Positions 34,046 to 44,839 of a stretch of 64,000 nucleotides of DNA are shown here, piece after piece. Source of the DNA: Neoceratodus forsteri. Lineage: Eukaryota; Chordata; Ceratodontiformes; Ceratodontidae. Every line of letters starts with the position of its first letter. Within the stretch, counting starts at the first letter, position 1. A program made the translations under genes and the position numbers. The notes beneath the pieces are model-generated. The model made no database searches and was not told where the DNA came from. It saw only the letters and a program-made list of their open reading frames with translations. The stretch is taken from assembly GCA_016271365.2 (NCBI GenBank), contig CM057452.1, forward strand, positions 1,239,409,001-1,239,473,000, given 5' to 3'.

Positions 34046-34950
34046 CTATTGCTCACCATGTTTTACTTGCAAAATCCCTGGATACTTGACTCGGAAGGGC
34101 TTGCCTGCTGCAATTAATTTGGAAACAGTTGGGTGCAGTTCTTGTCTCTTAGTTCGCACCGATTGTGGTAGGTCCTGTGTAATATGAATCTTCTGACCTT
34201 CCCATTGTACCTCTTGGATCTCCCTGACTTTGGCTAAGATGTGTTGTTTATCCTGGAAATTCAGTAGCTTAAATATAAGAGGGTGCAGAGGGAACCCTGG
34301 AGGTGGCATAGGGTCAGGGCATGGTGGGCCCACTCAATCACAAAGGTCGCTCCATTTGGTGAAGGCCCTGCAATTTTTCCACAAAATCTTTGTAAGAACT
34401 GAATCGGGGAATTGCCTTCTTCTTTTTAAGGTATACCAGTTATCAGCAAGTTATTGTGCCTGCTGCGCCCTTCGAGGTCTTCCAATTTCTCTTCAAGATT
34501 TTTTAGCTAACGATGTGCATTTACAGTCTCTTGCTCAATTTTCCCGTTTCTTTTCTAGATATGTAATTCTCACTTCGGAGTCCCCCATTCTTATATTTAG
34601 AGTTTCAACTAAGGATTTAATTTGTTGCAAGTCTCCTGATATGGTAGAAATTGTGTCTTGCATTGATTGCATTATCTCCAAAAATCTTTCTTCGGAGAGA
34701 GCTGTTTGGGTGGTGGAAGATCTGGGCAAGTTGGAGGCTTGCTGTTTACAGTGTTTAGTGGCCTTGTCTTACTCAGGGGAAGGGGGCGGCATATGGCGCG
34801 GGGGAGCTTTTTTCATGAAGCCCTTCATAAAAGCTTCATGGATAGATGCCTGGAGCATCTCTTGCAGGTAAATGCCTCCTTTATCATGGAAACTCAGCCC
34901 AGATTAATGTTTTTGATGCAGTTGTTTGTGGGTGGGGAATGGAGCTGTTA
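34046..34950 (-). pseudogene. L1-D ORF1 (RNA-binding protein)
   Basis: Minus strand. 34729-34535 (ALSEERFLEIMQSMQDTIST, then ETLNIRMGDSEVRITYLEKK) is the coiled coil. After a shift, 34333-34046 gives the RRM and CTD: PLIFKLLNFQDKQHILAKVR, QWEGQKIHITQDLPQSVRTK, FRVKYPGILQVKHGEQ, stop. This matches L1 ORF1 (fold of RNA-binding RRM plus CTD, with the Y-P-A/G-x-L-x-V strand). The spacing between coiled coil and RRM contains stops. The N-terminus (34950-34730) is disordered and frame-shifted. Confidence 0.82.
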
Positions 34951-35009
34951 AGGCACACTGCTTCTTCTCAGACCGCTATCACATGACCCCTGTTTGAGAG
35001 ATGCATTTT

Positions 35010-35495
35010 AATTTTTGCATTGATTGAAAGAAAACTTCAAAAATGAAATCTTTATGCCACAAGCAAGATTGATCTTGTACAAATGTAATGGTACTTAGAG
35101 CTGGTGTAAAGAAAAAAATATAATAAGGACAGTAAACTACATTAAAGGATCAACAAATTAATTAAGGGATTTATTACTTTTAGGTTTTGGAGCAAACTTG
35201 TTGGCATTCAGGGAATACAGGCAAAAAAATAAAAGAGCGATGAATGAAGGATTCATTACAGTTATAGTTGATACCAACTGTAGTTTAAAGCACTACCTGA
35301 TGCTATGCATTATGTTATATTTATTTGTAAAAGTAGCTGCCAGCACAAATAACAAATGAATTGATGTAAAGGAAACAGTAAGTCCATATTAAGGTAAATC
35401 CAGTTATTACATGTGATGAAATTTATTATAATATGTGTAATGCATATAGAACATTTAATGTATGTATAATATTGTTGCAAAATAGGTCTACACTA
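35010..35495. other. AT-rich interval after L1-D
   Basis: No gene seen. If the PLE-2 reading is right, this is a further displaced part of that element (inference from the duplications only). Confidence 0.3.
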
Positions 35496-35498
35496 CTC

Positions 35499-35620
35499 CT
35501 GAGGAAGCAGTGTCAATTGCTGAAAAATGTTGAGTACTTTAAAGGTGAAGAACATGAAGGACAAATAAAACTTACATATTTTCTTGAAATTTTGTTGTGC
35601 TATATCCTTGTACCAAGTAG
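35499..35620 (+). ncRNA. Hammerhead-core-like motif, second candidate
   Basis: CTGAGGA at 35499-35505 (one change from CTGATGA) is followed by a 6-bp stem (AGCAGT 35506-35511, loop GTCA, ATTGCT 35516-35521; one G-U pair), then GAAA at 35522-35525 and, after ATGTTGA, GTA at about 35533-35535. The downstream AATAAAACTTACATATTTT resembles Penelope-type terminal repeats. The same order occurs at 5787. Stem I is not evident. Confidence 0.28.
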
Positions 35621-35639
35621 GTTTTGAAGAAAGTCGCAG

Positions 35640-38160
35640 GCCCCTCCTATAACAACTGAAGAAAGTAACTAGCTCAGTGTCAGAGGGAAAAGGAGTGGGG
35701 CCTAGCCTGCACTGGCTGATGGAACCTTATGCTCCTAAAATCCCACCAGTAAATCTAGTTGAAGGCATGGTGGGTACCTCCCTGGCCCAATGGGTGTTGC
35801 TGCCAACTACATGAACCCCCGGCCACCCTGAGAGCCCTTAGTGAGAGGGTAGTATCATAAGAAAATTGTCTTTCACCAGACCCTGTGGGTCTACAGATTG
35901 TGGGGTAATTTCTACTGCAGAACTATATCCTTATCTGAGATACCCCTGAAAACTGCTCCCAAAAATACTGCTAGCTTATGATCCACTGCAAAGGGAGCCA
36001 GAAAATGTCTGGGCTCAGCCTTCAACCTTGCAGCTGCCCAGTTTGGAGTCTGTGCATCCTGTCTGGTCTATCCTGTGACAGTCAGGATGGCAGCTTTGTT
36101 AATAACCACCACAAGACATTGGGAAGCCAAAGCCCCCAAGGAGCCCGTGAAAGGAGAAGAACCCCACCCTTGCCACAAGGGTAAAATAGAACAAGAACCA
36201 ACCCTTACTCTATTGTTTTGGACTGAAAAGATTGCCGGAGGTGTAACACTTCCTGCAGGGTCTCCCATGCAGCCTCAAGGAGGAGAGGATCCTTCCATGC
36301 AATGGTCTGCCTCCAAGGACCAGTATGAATGGATAGAAAAAAACCTAAATTAGACGGTCTTGACCCCACCCGTACCCTTGAGTGATGGAAGCAAAACTAA
36401 AGTGTTCTCCTCTGAAACCTTCCCCCCTTTAATACCATCTTGTGGGTAGAGGCAGTGGCAAAAGTCAGAAGGCAAAATGGAAGAATTAATTGCACAAGAT
36501 TTGGGCTGTGCAAGAGTGTGAATATGATAATTCCACCTGGTTGACCCTGCGAATGGCTCACAGGTTGATTCTGCTAAGAAGATACCCCCTTGGTACCTGG
36601 TGGAGAGGACATTCTACTACAGGATTCATGCTCAACTCCCACAGCTAAGCTATCCCTATGTTCCAGAGTGGCTGTTGGATGAGACAGAAGCCAACTGAGA
36701 TATCTGGCTGTATGAGGTTGCTCTGGAGAAAATACAAATCAAGTATGAGATGAATGAACACTGAGATCCATTCCATTGGGAGCAGGTCCATAGCACAGTG
36801 TGATCATTTGTCCCTTAAATGTATTAGGTATTCACCATAATGAAGCACTATGTGCAATTCATGGACCAAGAGGGGGCAAGTGTTGCTAGTTTGTGCATTC
36901 CCACAATAGTGAGTGGAGATCCTGCTGCAAACTGGAACCTCATTATTATTTTTAAAAACATTGTTATTATTAAAAGAAGCCCAATGACCACAAGGAGCAG
37001 CTTGAAGCAGATAACATCTAAGTGGTTGCCTCTCTTGCCTCAGAAGGATGTCGTCTAACCAGCCTGCAAGCAGTCAATGTTTTGCTGCCAGCATGGATCT
37101 CCATGTGATCCTCTCAGCTATGTCCAGTTTGCTCCAAAGGTTTTGAAAATCACAGTTCTGAAGATTACCACGCCATCTGGTCTGAGCAAGAGAATACCTC
37201 ATACTGAGTGATGCCGATGAGTTTTATTGTTTCTTTGAAATGTTTAGTATATAATTTACAGATTGCTCCTTTTGGGGGCATATGAACTTAAAAGTGGTCC
37301 AGGACATTGGTAAAAGGCAAGCGACTAACCCCAGTGGTGTATTATTTTTACTTTTGCTACATACATTCCTAGACGGTCAATTAGGGGCCTCCCTCCCACT
37401 TACTATGAAAATTTTAACATGAAAGAAAAATGTTGTTTTCATACACAGTTTTACTGACTGATTGTTTGTTGGTAATTGACTTGTATTTTTTCCAACATTT
37501 TTAAGTTGTGGGGTGGTGATTGAGTAGCTTGTGTTACTTGATTCTTGAGGGTTTTACCAGTGATAGAAAATATTTGAAGTCTGCACTTTTTTATTAAGTT
37601 TGCACATCCATCATATTTAACCTTCTCTCATTTCAGGTATCCCAATGAGAGCAGATAACTGTTATAGTAGGAGTACACTATCCGTAGGAGTACATTGTCT
37701 ATATTGTCTAACTGTCATGTACTATTTTGATAGTTCATGTAAGCAGGTCAGAGATATTTTCTGGTTGTTTTACTACTTTGTGGACCTCATAGTAACCATC
37801 CTGTTCACTTGGGCCTAAAATCCTGGGGGGATCAAAATACCTCGGCATAGGACCCCCAGATGGTTTAGGATCCCATCCCCTTTTGCATTGCAAGTTCACT
37901 AGCATTACTCCCTTAGTGCTTGCAAGGTATATCTGTGCCCCCTCCCAGTAGCCAAGTGGTCTGGGAAGGGCCCTTTCTCCAATACATTCAGAAGTAAAAT
38001 ATTTTTGTCTGAGATATGTACAGCAAAGATCTTACTGAACATTTTCAGTACAGAAAGAAAGGAGAGGAAACCCCATACCAAGAATTTACAATAAATATGT
38101 CATAATGGGCATATTACTGTAAAATACAAAAATGCAGGCAATTAATATTGCTACTGTTAT
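35640..38160. other. Unassigned 2.5 kb with decayed protein-like stretches
   Basis: I recognise no family. A 92-codon frame at 36075-36353 and a stretch at about 36589-36795 look like decayed coding sequence. The latter reads WYLVERTFYYRIHAQLPQLS, a stop-interrupted continuation, then YEVALEKIQIKYEMNEH. The remainder is AT-rich without features. It could be an old transposon ORF; I cannot assign it. Confidence 0.35.
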
Positions 38161-38199
38161 TAATCTCTGGTAATGTCCACCCCCCCACCCTGACCCTGT

Positions 38200-39185
38200 T
38201 TATTTGACTGAAAATTATGACAGTTCTTTTAAGACTGATATGCAACTTAAACTAGTTCATTTGAACAGTCAGAGTATGCTTTCCAAAAAGGCCGAATTAG
38301 AGGCTTGGGCCCTAGAAAATAAATTTGATGTGATTGCTCTGTCTGAGACCTGGTTAAATGGCTCCATCCCCAATAGTTACATTTTCTTACAACATTTGAG
38401 GATTTATGCAAGTGATAGAGTTGGTAAAAAAGGTGGGGGGTGCCTGCTTTATACAGTATATCTGATGAATTCTCAACAGTCAAACTAACCACATGTAAGT
38501 ACTGAGGCCCTTGTTATTTTTTTTGTCCCAAAATATCATATCAGGGAGTAATACAATCATAACTGTCAGTGTTATCTATATTCCCCCAGGTTTTACAGAA
38601 ATTTGCAATGAACTTATTGCAAATTTTGGAAATTTGCTCCCTAAGGGTCATGAGTGAAAACTGTTGGGTGATTTTAATGTAAATTGTAAGGACAAGTCAT
38701 CTGAAGCTTTCCGACAATTATTTTTCTAGCTCTGTTTACATCAGATTATTGAAGCTACCACTAGATGTAATTATAAGACAGTTTATCAATCAACACTGGA
38801 CTGGACTGTGATCACTCACCAATATAAAGTTAAAGAATCTGGTGTGCTGCCTGACGGGTAGAATGACCACAGCCCAGTCTACTGTAAATGGTCTGAAAAA
38901 CTGAGTAGGTCTAAACCTGCTGATATTACTTGTAGAAATGATAGGAAATTAAATGTTAATAAGCTAAATAAAGCTATCTTTGCAACCAATTGGTCATTTC
39001 TAGATTCTAGTTTTGATATGTATAAATATTGCCTATCAATGTTTTTGTAACATCCTTAATAATATTTGTGATGTTCTGGCTCCATTAAAAACTGTTTGTG
39101 TTAAGGGTCTTAGAGGTGAGTGGATTTCTCATGATTTATTAAATTGTTTTCAGGAGTGCAATAGGAAATGGGCTCATTTTAATTT
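38200..39185 (+). pseudogene. APE-type LINE endonuclease fragment
   Basis: 38204-38488 reads LKLVHLNSQSMLSKKAELEA, FDVIALSETWLNGSIPNSY, then DRVGKKGGGCLLY. After a shift, SVIYIPPGFTEI, LLGDFNVNC, a TLDWTVITHQ block and NDHSPVYCKW can be read on to about 38890, and low-identity sequence continues to about 39180. The motifs N, E-T-W, G-D-F-N-x-N and D-H are those of APE endonucleases of the CR1/L2/Rex group. Reverse transcriptase is missing because the sequence stops at about 39185, at a TTTATTTATTTATTTA run where the Tx1-like element begins. Confidence 0.75.
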
Positions 39186-39600
39186 TTATTTATTTATTTA
39201 GTTTTTGTTGACCGGGTAAGTGCACTAGACAAATCCTGCCTATTTTCAGGCACGACACAGGGAAGGGGGAATACAGATGAATGTCAGCTGACCTTGAACC
39301 AGATTAAGCTGTTGATGGTATTTTTAGTGAATAAGGGAAATTTGGCCAGTACACCGGGGAAATTACCCTGCTCTGAACAGACAGGCGGTGCTGTGAGACT
39401 GTTGGGAGAGAGGAACAGTCTCAGGATGGCCAACGACAGTGGAGGAGCTCAGATGCAGGAGAGCTCTCAGGCTTTACCCAGAACAGAGAGGAATGATAAC
39501 GGCTGGAATGCAGCCAAGTGGTGGCCAGTAAAACGTATCTAATCCCTCTAAGCAAACTTTTCAGCCGGAAGGTGTAAAATGCACTGAAAGTCCGGGGCAT

Positions 39601-40875
39601 ATGAGGAGAATGCCTAGTTTGGATTATGAGAACACGTCGGCTTTAAAACCAAACCTGGAAGTGCAGCTTCTTGATGCAGAGATAGCTGATGTTGTTCTAG
39701 CAGACCAGCAGCCCTTAAATACATTGCAAGAGAAACGGCACCTTTGGGAAAAGGCTGACATGGAATATCAAGCCACTCAGCTTGCTGCAGAAGAAGAGAT
39801 AAGGAAAAGGAAGAGACCTGAGGTAGATTCGCCCTCGGGTCACACAGGTACTGATTCAAAGGTTCATAAAGGCGGAGGAAAAATTGAGGTTGGGAAAGCT
39901 TGTTCTCCCCAGAAGATTTCAGGGTGTATAGAAGCACAGCTGCTGTTGAATTCGTATCAGTGGATTGCAGACCATGCCATACCGATCCCAGGTATGGATC
40001 ATACTCATTCAGCAGTTTTGGATGGCCCCTGTCTTAAGACTAGTGTTCCCATGGCCGGGATTATTGGTGGTCTAGACCCTGCTGCTTCAATAGAGAATAT
40101 GGAATTATGTGATATAAACAGGACTTTAATGGATGCAGGTGCTGAGGTTGATCAAAGCCAGCTAGCTAGTTCTATGCAAGGATCAAAATCACCTCAGCAG
40201 TTTCAAAATGGGGTTTTGGAGGAAAATATTAACCAAAATAAGGCTACAAATGATATAGGGCCTGATGGTAATCAAAATACCCCACCATGTCTCACAACCC
40301 CAACTACCTCTTATGCTAGTCTTTTTCAAAAGCCTGTTTCTTTGGCCAAAAGGTGTAATGCTGTGAGGCTAAGGATTTTGGGGCCCATGGATTCCATGCC
40401 TGACAGATTCTATGTGGGAAAAGTCTTACTTAAGCAAATGTTGGGCTTCACTCCCAGTGAAGTGTATGCCCTAATCCATACACCAGGGGATAACACGTAT
40501 GACATCAGTTTCCCTACACCAGATATGTTAAACAGGTTCTGGATGAAATACACATTATTAAAGACTAATCCTGCTTGGGTTGATTTTCAGGCTATCCCAT
40601 TAACCAAAGAAATGGTTAAAGTCATTACTGTATTATTCCGCAATGAAGGGGTTAATGTGGAGGATATCTCCTATTGGTTGGAGAAAAAGTGTACATTAAA
40701 AGGGAACCCAGAGCCCATTCTTGATACAGAGGGGTTTTGGAATGATGGTTGGAGATTTAAAGTTAATTTAAACCAGATCGAGGAAGGTTTGCAACATCTC
40801 CCCAGCTGCTTTTATTTGGGAAGGGATAAAGGATTTATCTTTTATCCAGGACAATCCCATCACTGTTATAAGTGA
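39601..40875 (+). CDS. Tx1-like ORF1 protein, 424 codons open
   Basis: Starts MRRMPSLDYENTSAL. Residues 1-230 are polar and low in recognisable structure, with a basic stretch EEEIRKRKRPEVDSP near residue 70. Residues about 255-420 are the conserved Tx1 ORF1 region: RCNAVRLRILGPMDSMPDRF, TPSEVYALIHTPGDNTYDIS, FRNEGVNVEDISYWLEKKC, DTEGFWNDGWRFKVNL and LPSCFYLGRDKGFIFYPGQS, then HHCYK at a stop (TGA at 40873-40875). Beyond the stop the frame continues into zinc knuckles (CSGRHLSRTCEV, CVQSRELGHIMSDCHH, CFLCEE), so the normal protein is longer and the stop is probably a TGC/TGT-to-TGA change. It is unusually open compared with its ORF2. It probably binds the element RNA. Confidence 0.78.
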   Translation: MRRMPSLDYENTSALKPNLEVQLLDAEIADVVLADQQPLNTLQEKRHLWEKADMEYQATQLAAEEEIRKRKRPEVDSPSGHTGTDSKVHKGGGKIEVGKACSPQKISGCIEAQLLLNSYQWIADHAIPIPGMDHTHSAVLDGPCLKTSVPMAGIIGGLDPAASIENMELCDINRTLMDAGAEVDQSQLASSMQGSKSPQQFQNGVLEENINQNKATNDIGPDGNQNTPPCLTTPTTSYASLFQKPVSLAKRCNAVRLRILGPMDSMPDRFYVGKVLLKQMLGFTPSEVYALIHTPGDNTYDISFPTPDMLNRFWMKYTLLKTNPAWVDFQAIPLTKEMVKVITVLFRNEGVNVEDISYWLEKKCTLKGNPEPILDTEGFWNDGWRFKVNLNQIEEGLQHLPSCFYLGRDKGFIFYPGQSHHCYK

Positions 40876-41563
40876 TGTTCTGGTAGACATCTCAGCAGAA
40901 CCTGTGAAGTTATAAAATGTGTCCAGAGTAGGGAGTTGGGGCATATAATGTCAGATTGTCATCATTCAGCTAAATGCTTTCTCTGTGAAGAACCCATATA
41001 TTTACTGATTGTCCTTAGGCTGCCCAAAATTAAACAAATGGAGACTTCTGTGTACAGGATTTTTACCTAAACACTGCAGTACATGCAGTCCAGAGGCAAA
41101 AACTGGTACCTCCACCCCCACCCCCAAGCAAGTCTGAAACCATGCCCAGTATGGAATGGGTAGACATTCCAGAATCTGTATCAACTACTCCTTTACGAGA
41201 AGAGGAGAGCTTAGTATCTACTAAAATGGTATTTTCTACAGATTCTGTTCCTGTAGTGGCCCAGGTTACTCCTAATTCTATGCCCACCCACCTGAAGAAT
41301 CTTTTAACCTCGTCACTGCTAGATGTAGCAGCTTAAAATCCAGGACTTCTAAAGCACCACTAGTTGAGTAAGCCTTGATACCTCTCCAGAATGCATTTTC
41401 GGTATTGCAAGAAGATATAGGTACTGAGTCAGATTCAGCCTCGGTACATTCTTCACATCCTGAAGGATCTTCTGACCCAAAACCATCTGCTGATGTTATA
41501 GATATAGTGAAAAATAAAAAGAAGGGTCAATCTGGGAAGAGAAAATCTAGAAAAAAGAAATAA
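40876..41563 (+). pseudogene. Tx1-like ORF1, zinc knuckles and C-terminal tail
   Basis: It continues ORF1 after the premature stop. Three CCHC-like knuckles span about 40862-41010, the last one damaged. A proline run (PPPPPP near 41110) and an acidic/Ser-rich tail follow (41142-41336, then 41375-41563), ending KKKGQSGKRKSRKKK with a stop at 41561. A stop at 41334 and frame slips near 41010 and 41345 show decay. Knuckles of this sort bind nucleic acid. Confidence 0.65.
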
Positions 41564-41629
41564 CAAAAATAAAATGGAAATATGGGCTCAAGATCTCAGC
41601 TATGATATTTTTCTTCCTTTTTTCTGTCG

Positions 41630-42426
41630 ATGTTATTAAATATTAATCTGGCATCTTTAAATGTTAATAGCATTCAGTCAAATAAGAAGCACATGTTGAT
41701 CTATTCACTTTTTGATGGAGGTCAAAATGATATAGTAGTTTTTCAAAATACTCGTTTACATACAAGGTTTGAGGTAGAACAGGCCACTGAAAGGTGGAAA
41801 TGGGGTAGTGTTTATTGGTCTGTTGGTGAATAACTATGCACAGGGGTAGGCATAGCAGTTAATAACCCTACAGCGCACCTAGTTGAATTTATAGACATTC
41901 TGCCGGGTTGTACAGTATATTATTATTAGATATAATACTTAACGATTTACATTGTAGATTTATTAACATTTATGCCTCGCAAGTCGAGTGTGCGAGAACT
42001 GCATTATTTAAGACCTTATTACCCTATTTGTTTACTTCCAGATTTGTGTTTTTAGTAGATTTTAATTGTAGCCGTTATCATACTGAAAGAGGTATACGAT
42101 CCACTAAATTATTTTGTGATACTAATTGCCTTAATGATTTATTGATACAGTCTGGATTGGTTGATGCCTTTGATGTGTTAGGTAAACCACAAAAAACATT
42201 TTTTCAAGGTACTAAAGCAACACGGATATATTTCTGGTTTGTTTCAGATACTCTAACAATACAAAAAGCTCAAACTGTACCAGTAGCACCTTCTGATAAT
42301 GTGATACTTCAGATCATGATAGGTAGTTATGAAATAATGCATAGGGGACCAGGATATTGGCTTCTTAACCTTAAGTTGCTTAAGCTACCAACTCTTGAAG
42401 AAGGAATTTTGGCGGTACTACAGTGA
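41630..42426 (+). pseudogene. Tx1-like ORF2, endonuclease domain
   Basis: 41630-41833: INLASLNVNSIQSNKKHMLI, NDIVVFQNTRLHTRFEVEQA (Q-N/E-T motif). After two adjacent stops (41831), GVGIAVNN-like sequence and, in 41908-42426, RFINIYASQVECARTALFKT, FVFLVDFNCSRYHTERG and the distal part with APSDNVILQIM where APSDH is expected. These are APE endonuclease blocks of the Tx1 group; the catalytic His of SDH is replaced by Asn. The element ends before the RT. Confidence 0.72.
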
Positions 42427-42465
42427 ATTCATTCATTCACAATTCTGGACTGCCTTGTACGATAT

Positions 42466-42514
42466 GGGCTGCATGCCCATTGGCTCATGCTCTGAACCAA
42501 TGGGCGTGCAGCCC
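42466..42514. repeat. Perfect hairpin, 18-bp arms
   Basis: GGGCTGCATGCCCATTGG (42466-42483) and CCAATGGGCGTGCAGCCC (42497-42514) are reverse complements except for one T-G pair. The loop is 13 nt. Confidence 0.85.
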
Positions 42515-42649
42515 CTACCATCTGTCAGTCAGCAGGCGGGGCAGTAAGCAGGTGAGGTGCTGCCGCCTGCGGCTGATGGGGAAATGACTTGGGTAGGGCT
42601 CCATGGGTGGTGGGGCCACTATATCACCACAGATTTCGGACATGGGGGT

Positions 42650-42890
42650 GAGGATGCTACCCGCGATTGGGCTCTGTTCGTCCACTGGACAGACCAGGGA
42701 TATTGGACTTTGGGGGTGACAGATGCCCTGATCTGGCTGAGGGGAAGAATACTATGCCTGCGATCGGCTAATGGGAGGGCTGGTTAGGTTATGCCCGCGA
42801 TTGGGCTTCTCGGGGAGGGAACACTTATGCCCATGATCGGGCTAGTGGTGGGTACAGTTATGCCCATGATCAGGCATGGGGGGCACCACT
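42650..42890. repeat. Interspersed short dyad TGCCC-CGATTGGGC
   Basis: Variants of TGCCCGCGATTGGGCT occur at about 42658, 42725, 42754, 42790, 42829 and 42862. Each is a small dyad (GCCC…GGGC) within a G-rich tandem-like block. Confidence 0.55.
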
Positions 42891-42896
42891 AGTAGC

Positions 42897-42988
42897 AGGA
42901 ACAAGTCGAGGCCACCCACAGGTGGCAGCTGCTGTGTTGTGCCCTGCAATGTGGCAGCTCACCTGTGGGTGGCCCTCGACTTGTTCCT
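42897..42988. repeat. Long hairpin, 28-bp arms
   Basis: AGGAACAAGTCGAGG then CCACCCACAGGTG (42897-42924) pairs with CACCTGTGGGTGG then CCCTCGACTTGTTCCT (42960-42988), with one bulged base. The 35-nt loop contains GGCAGCTGC and GGCAGCTC. The whole 42430-43256 block has no gene. It ends with TTTTGAATATCTGGGCC, a terminus-like sequence of a DNA transposon. Confidence 0.8.
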
Positions 42989-43253
42989 TTTTTGGCGTAA
43001 CTTTGTGCAGGCTCAGGTAGGGGTTGTGCCTGCATAACTCTGCATGACCCGAGCTGAATATCGGGCTGTACAGTTTATGCATGGTTCCTCCCCCTTCGGT
43101 TGCACATGCCTTCATTATCATTGCGCTGTTGCTCAGCATGATTTGGGGGGCACAACTGCCTCCTGCTGAATATCGCAGAATGGCACATTTCGGACTTGCA
43201 CAGACACAACCCTATTGCGCATGGCTCAACTCTTTTGAATATCTGGGCCATAG

Positions 43254-43560
43254 TCTCTAATTATAGGCCAATTTCCTTGTTGACTCCCACGTCAAAACTT
43301 TGTGAATGAATAGTAATGCACCAAATGATCAAATTCTTGTCAAAATGTTTGTTGATGCATGTACAACATGGCTTTCATGCACTACATATGTGATCCACAG
43401 TCATGCCTTGGACTTTGTATTTTCACTGTGACTTGAGGTCTCAGAATTGATCTGGTTGTTTGGTCAAATCACTGCAAGGCAAAGTTTTAGTCTGGGGCTC
43501 CCTTGTTAGTCCTTACCCTGTGGAAATGATCCACTACCACCCTTTGAAGGTGTTGTCCTT
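43254..43560 (+). pseudogene. LINE reverse transcriptase fragment
   Basis: Starting at about 43256, broken frames read SNYRPISLLTPTSKLCE, then MHQMIKFL and VQHGFHALH. This is the RT1-RT2 region (NYRPISLL…QHGF) of a CR1/L2/Rex-type LINE. No catalytic box is present. It could belong to the same old element as the endonuclease at 38200-39185, with the Tx1-like insert between, but about 300 codons would be missing. Confidence 0.6.
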
Positions 43561-44835
43561 GCCACATGAGAGGCCTAGATCCATTTATGTGGGTTCATGT
43601 TGTATATGCTGTAATGTACTTTAGAATTAAGACACTGTCCCTTTAACAGGTAACTACAAAATAACTGTTTTTTTTCTATAAAGGCTAGTGTGGACCTGTT
43701 ATGTTTCAAGATAAGGGAGACAGGTATATGGCCCCAGAAAGGCATAAAACATCCCACTGTGGCTTTCCATGACAGGGAAGGGCAATGTAATGACCTAGAG
43801 ATCAGGGGTTAAGCCAAACGCATGGGCCAGATGTCACTGGGACTGACATGGAACCACAATGACACCTACAGTGAAAGGTAAATTGTTGCACCCTAATATC
43901 TGTATTGTCCTCTAATCATTATCCCCACACCAGCAGAAAAAAATGAGATGGGTTTGTCCTAAAATGACCCTCAAGTATATGATCAGACACACACTTCGAA
44001 TGCAGAGCAGTTGAAAAAACAGTAGTTGGGAGGCAGATAGTCTGTCAAACTGGCATATACCTTTACACCAGAAAATATATGTGTAGGCCTGGAAACAATC
44101 TCTAAAACCAGACATGAGTGTGTGGGAATTAGACTCTTCACATACTGAACAGAAAATTCTGATTTTAAGTCAGAATTTTGGAAACCAAGACTTTTCAACA
44201 AGGACAGCACCTGGAGCCTTTTAAAAGGACATCCAGAGACTTGGATCAAGGACTAGCTACAAATTCTATTGCCTAATGAACTCTCATCTCTACAAGGACA
44301 TTTGAAATCTTGTCTGAACTTTAACATCAAAACAAGGTATAGTTTAGAACACAGTATCTAGCATTTTCTGTGAACTATACAGTTTTACTTTTGTTATTGT
44401 CTGCATTTCATAGTTCTTCCAAACTGTAGACTTTTCTGTATTGTTTTTATGTTAAGTAAACTTTTATAATTTTCTTATCAATTCAGCCTGGGTTCTGGTT
44501 ATGTGATTTAACATTTTACACAGAAGGGTTTTGTAAAGACTGTGTGCCTAAAATGATGGAAACACTTGGCTATCATATGAAACTACCTAGGCAAGATGTA
44601 GCCAGTGGCTGTGGTGGGATTCAAATATTGAAAGTAGTGCAGAGTCAAGGGAACTCGAAACTACAGAATCCAGCCTCCCACTGGGAAAAGAAAGGTTGGT
44701 AAGTCTTCCGGAAACCCTTACTCCTGCTCACGTATTCCTAAATAGGGATCCTCTCTGCAAAAGGAGGTCCTGCTGGGCTTCCAGAGGTCTGGGGGCTAGG
44801 GGCATGTGACAGTCCCCAGTGGGACTGATGGTGGT
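43561..44835. other. Unassigned interval
   Basis: I see no gene, repeat unit or RNA. Minus-strand frames at 44249-43912 lack recognisable motifs. Confidence 0.3.
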
Positions 44836-44839
44836 TCTT

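Larger units (their letters stand above)
28725..34994 (-). mobile_element. L1-D: complete-length L1 retrotransposon, decayed
   Basis: 6270 bp on the minus strand between exact 15-bp duplications. The poly-T of the 3' end abuts the left duplication. ORF2 runs from about 32790 to about 29000, a non-coding spacer lies at about 32830-34040, and ORF1 is at 34950-34046. The 5' end near 34994 has CTCAGACCGCTATCACATGA. It is the type example in this window for the layout used to reassemble L1-A. All ORFs carry stops, so it is inactive. Confidence 0.88.
39190..42430 (+). mobile_element. Tx1-like LINE: ORF1 and endonuclease part of ORF2
   Basis: Plus strand. Leader at about 39200-39600, ORF1 from 39601 to about 41563, ORF2 from 41630. 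It stops after the endonuclease near 42426, so the reverse transcriptase is missing. ORF1 with a gag-like region plus Cys/His knuckles and an endonuclease beginning LASLNVNSI are typical of the Tx1 branch of L1, first described in Xenopus. Many Tx1 members insert at specific sequences, and this copy begins beside a (TTTA)n run. Confidence 0.75.
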
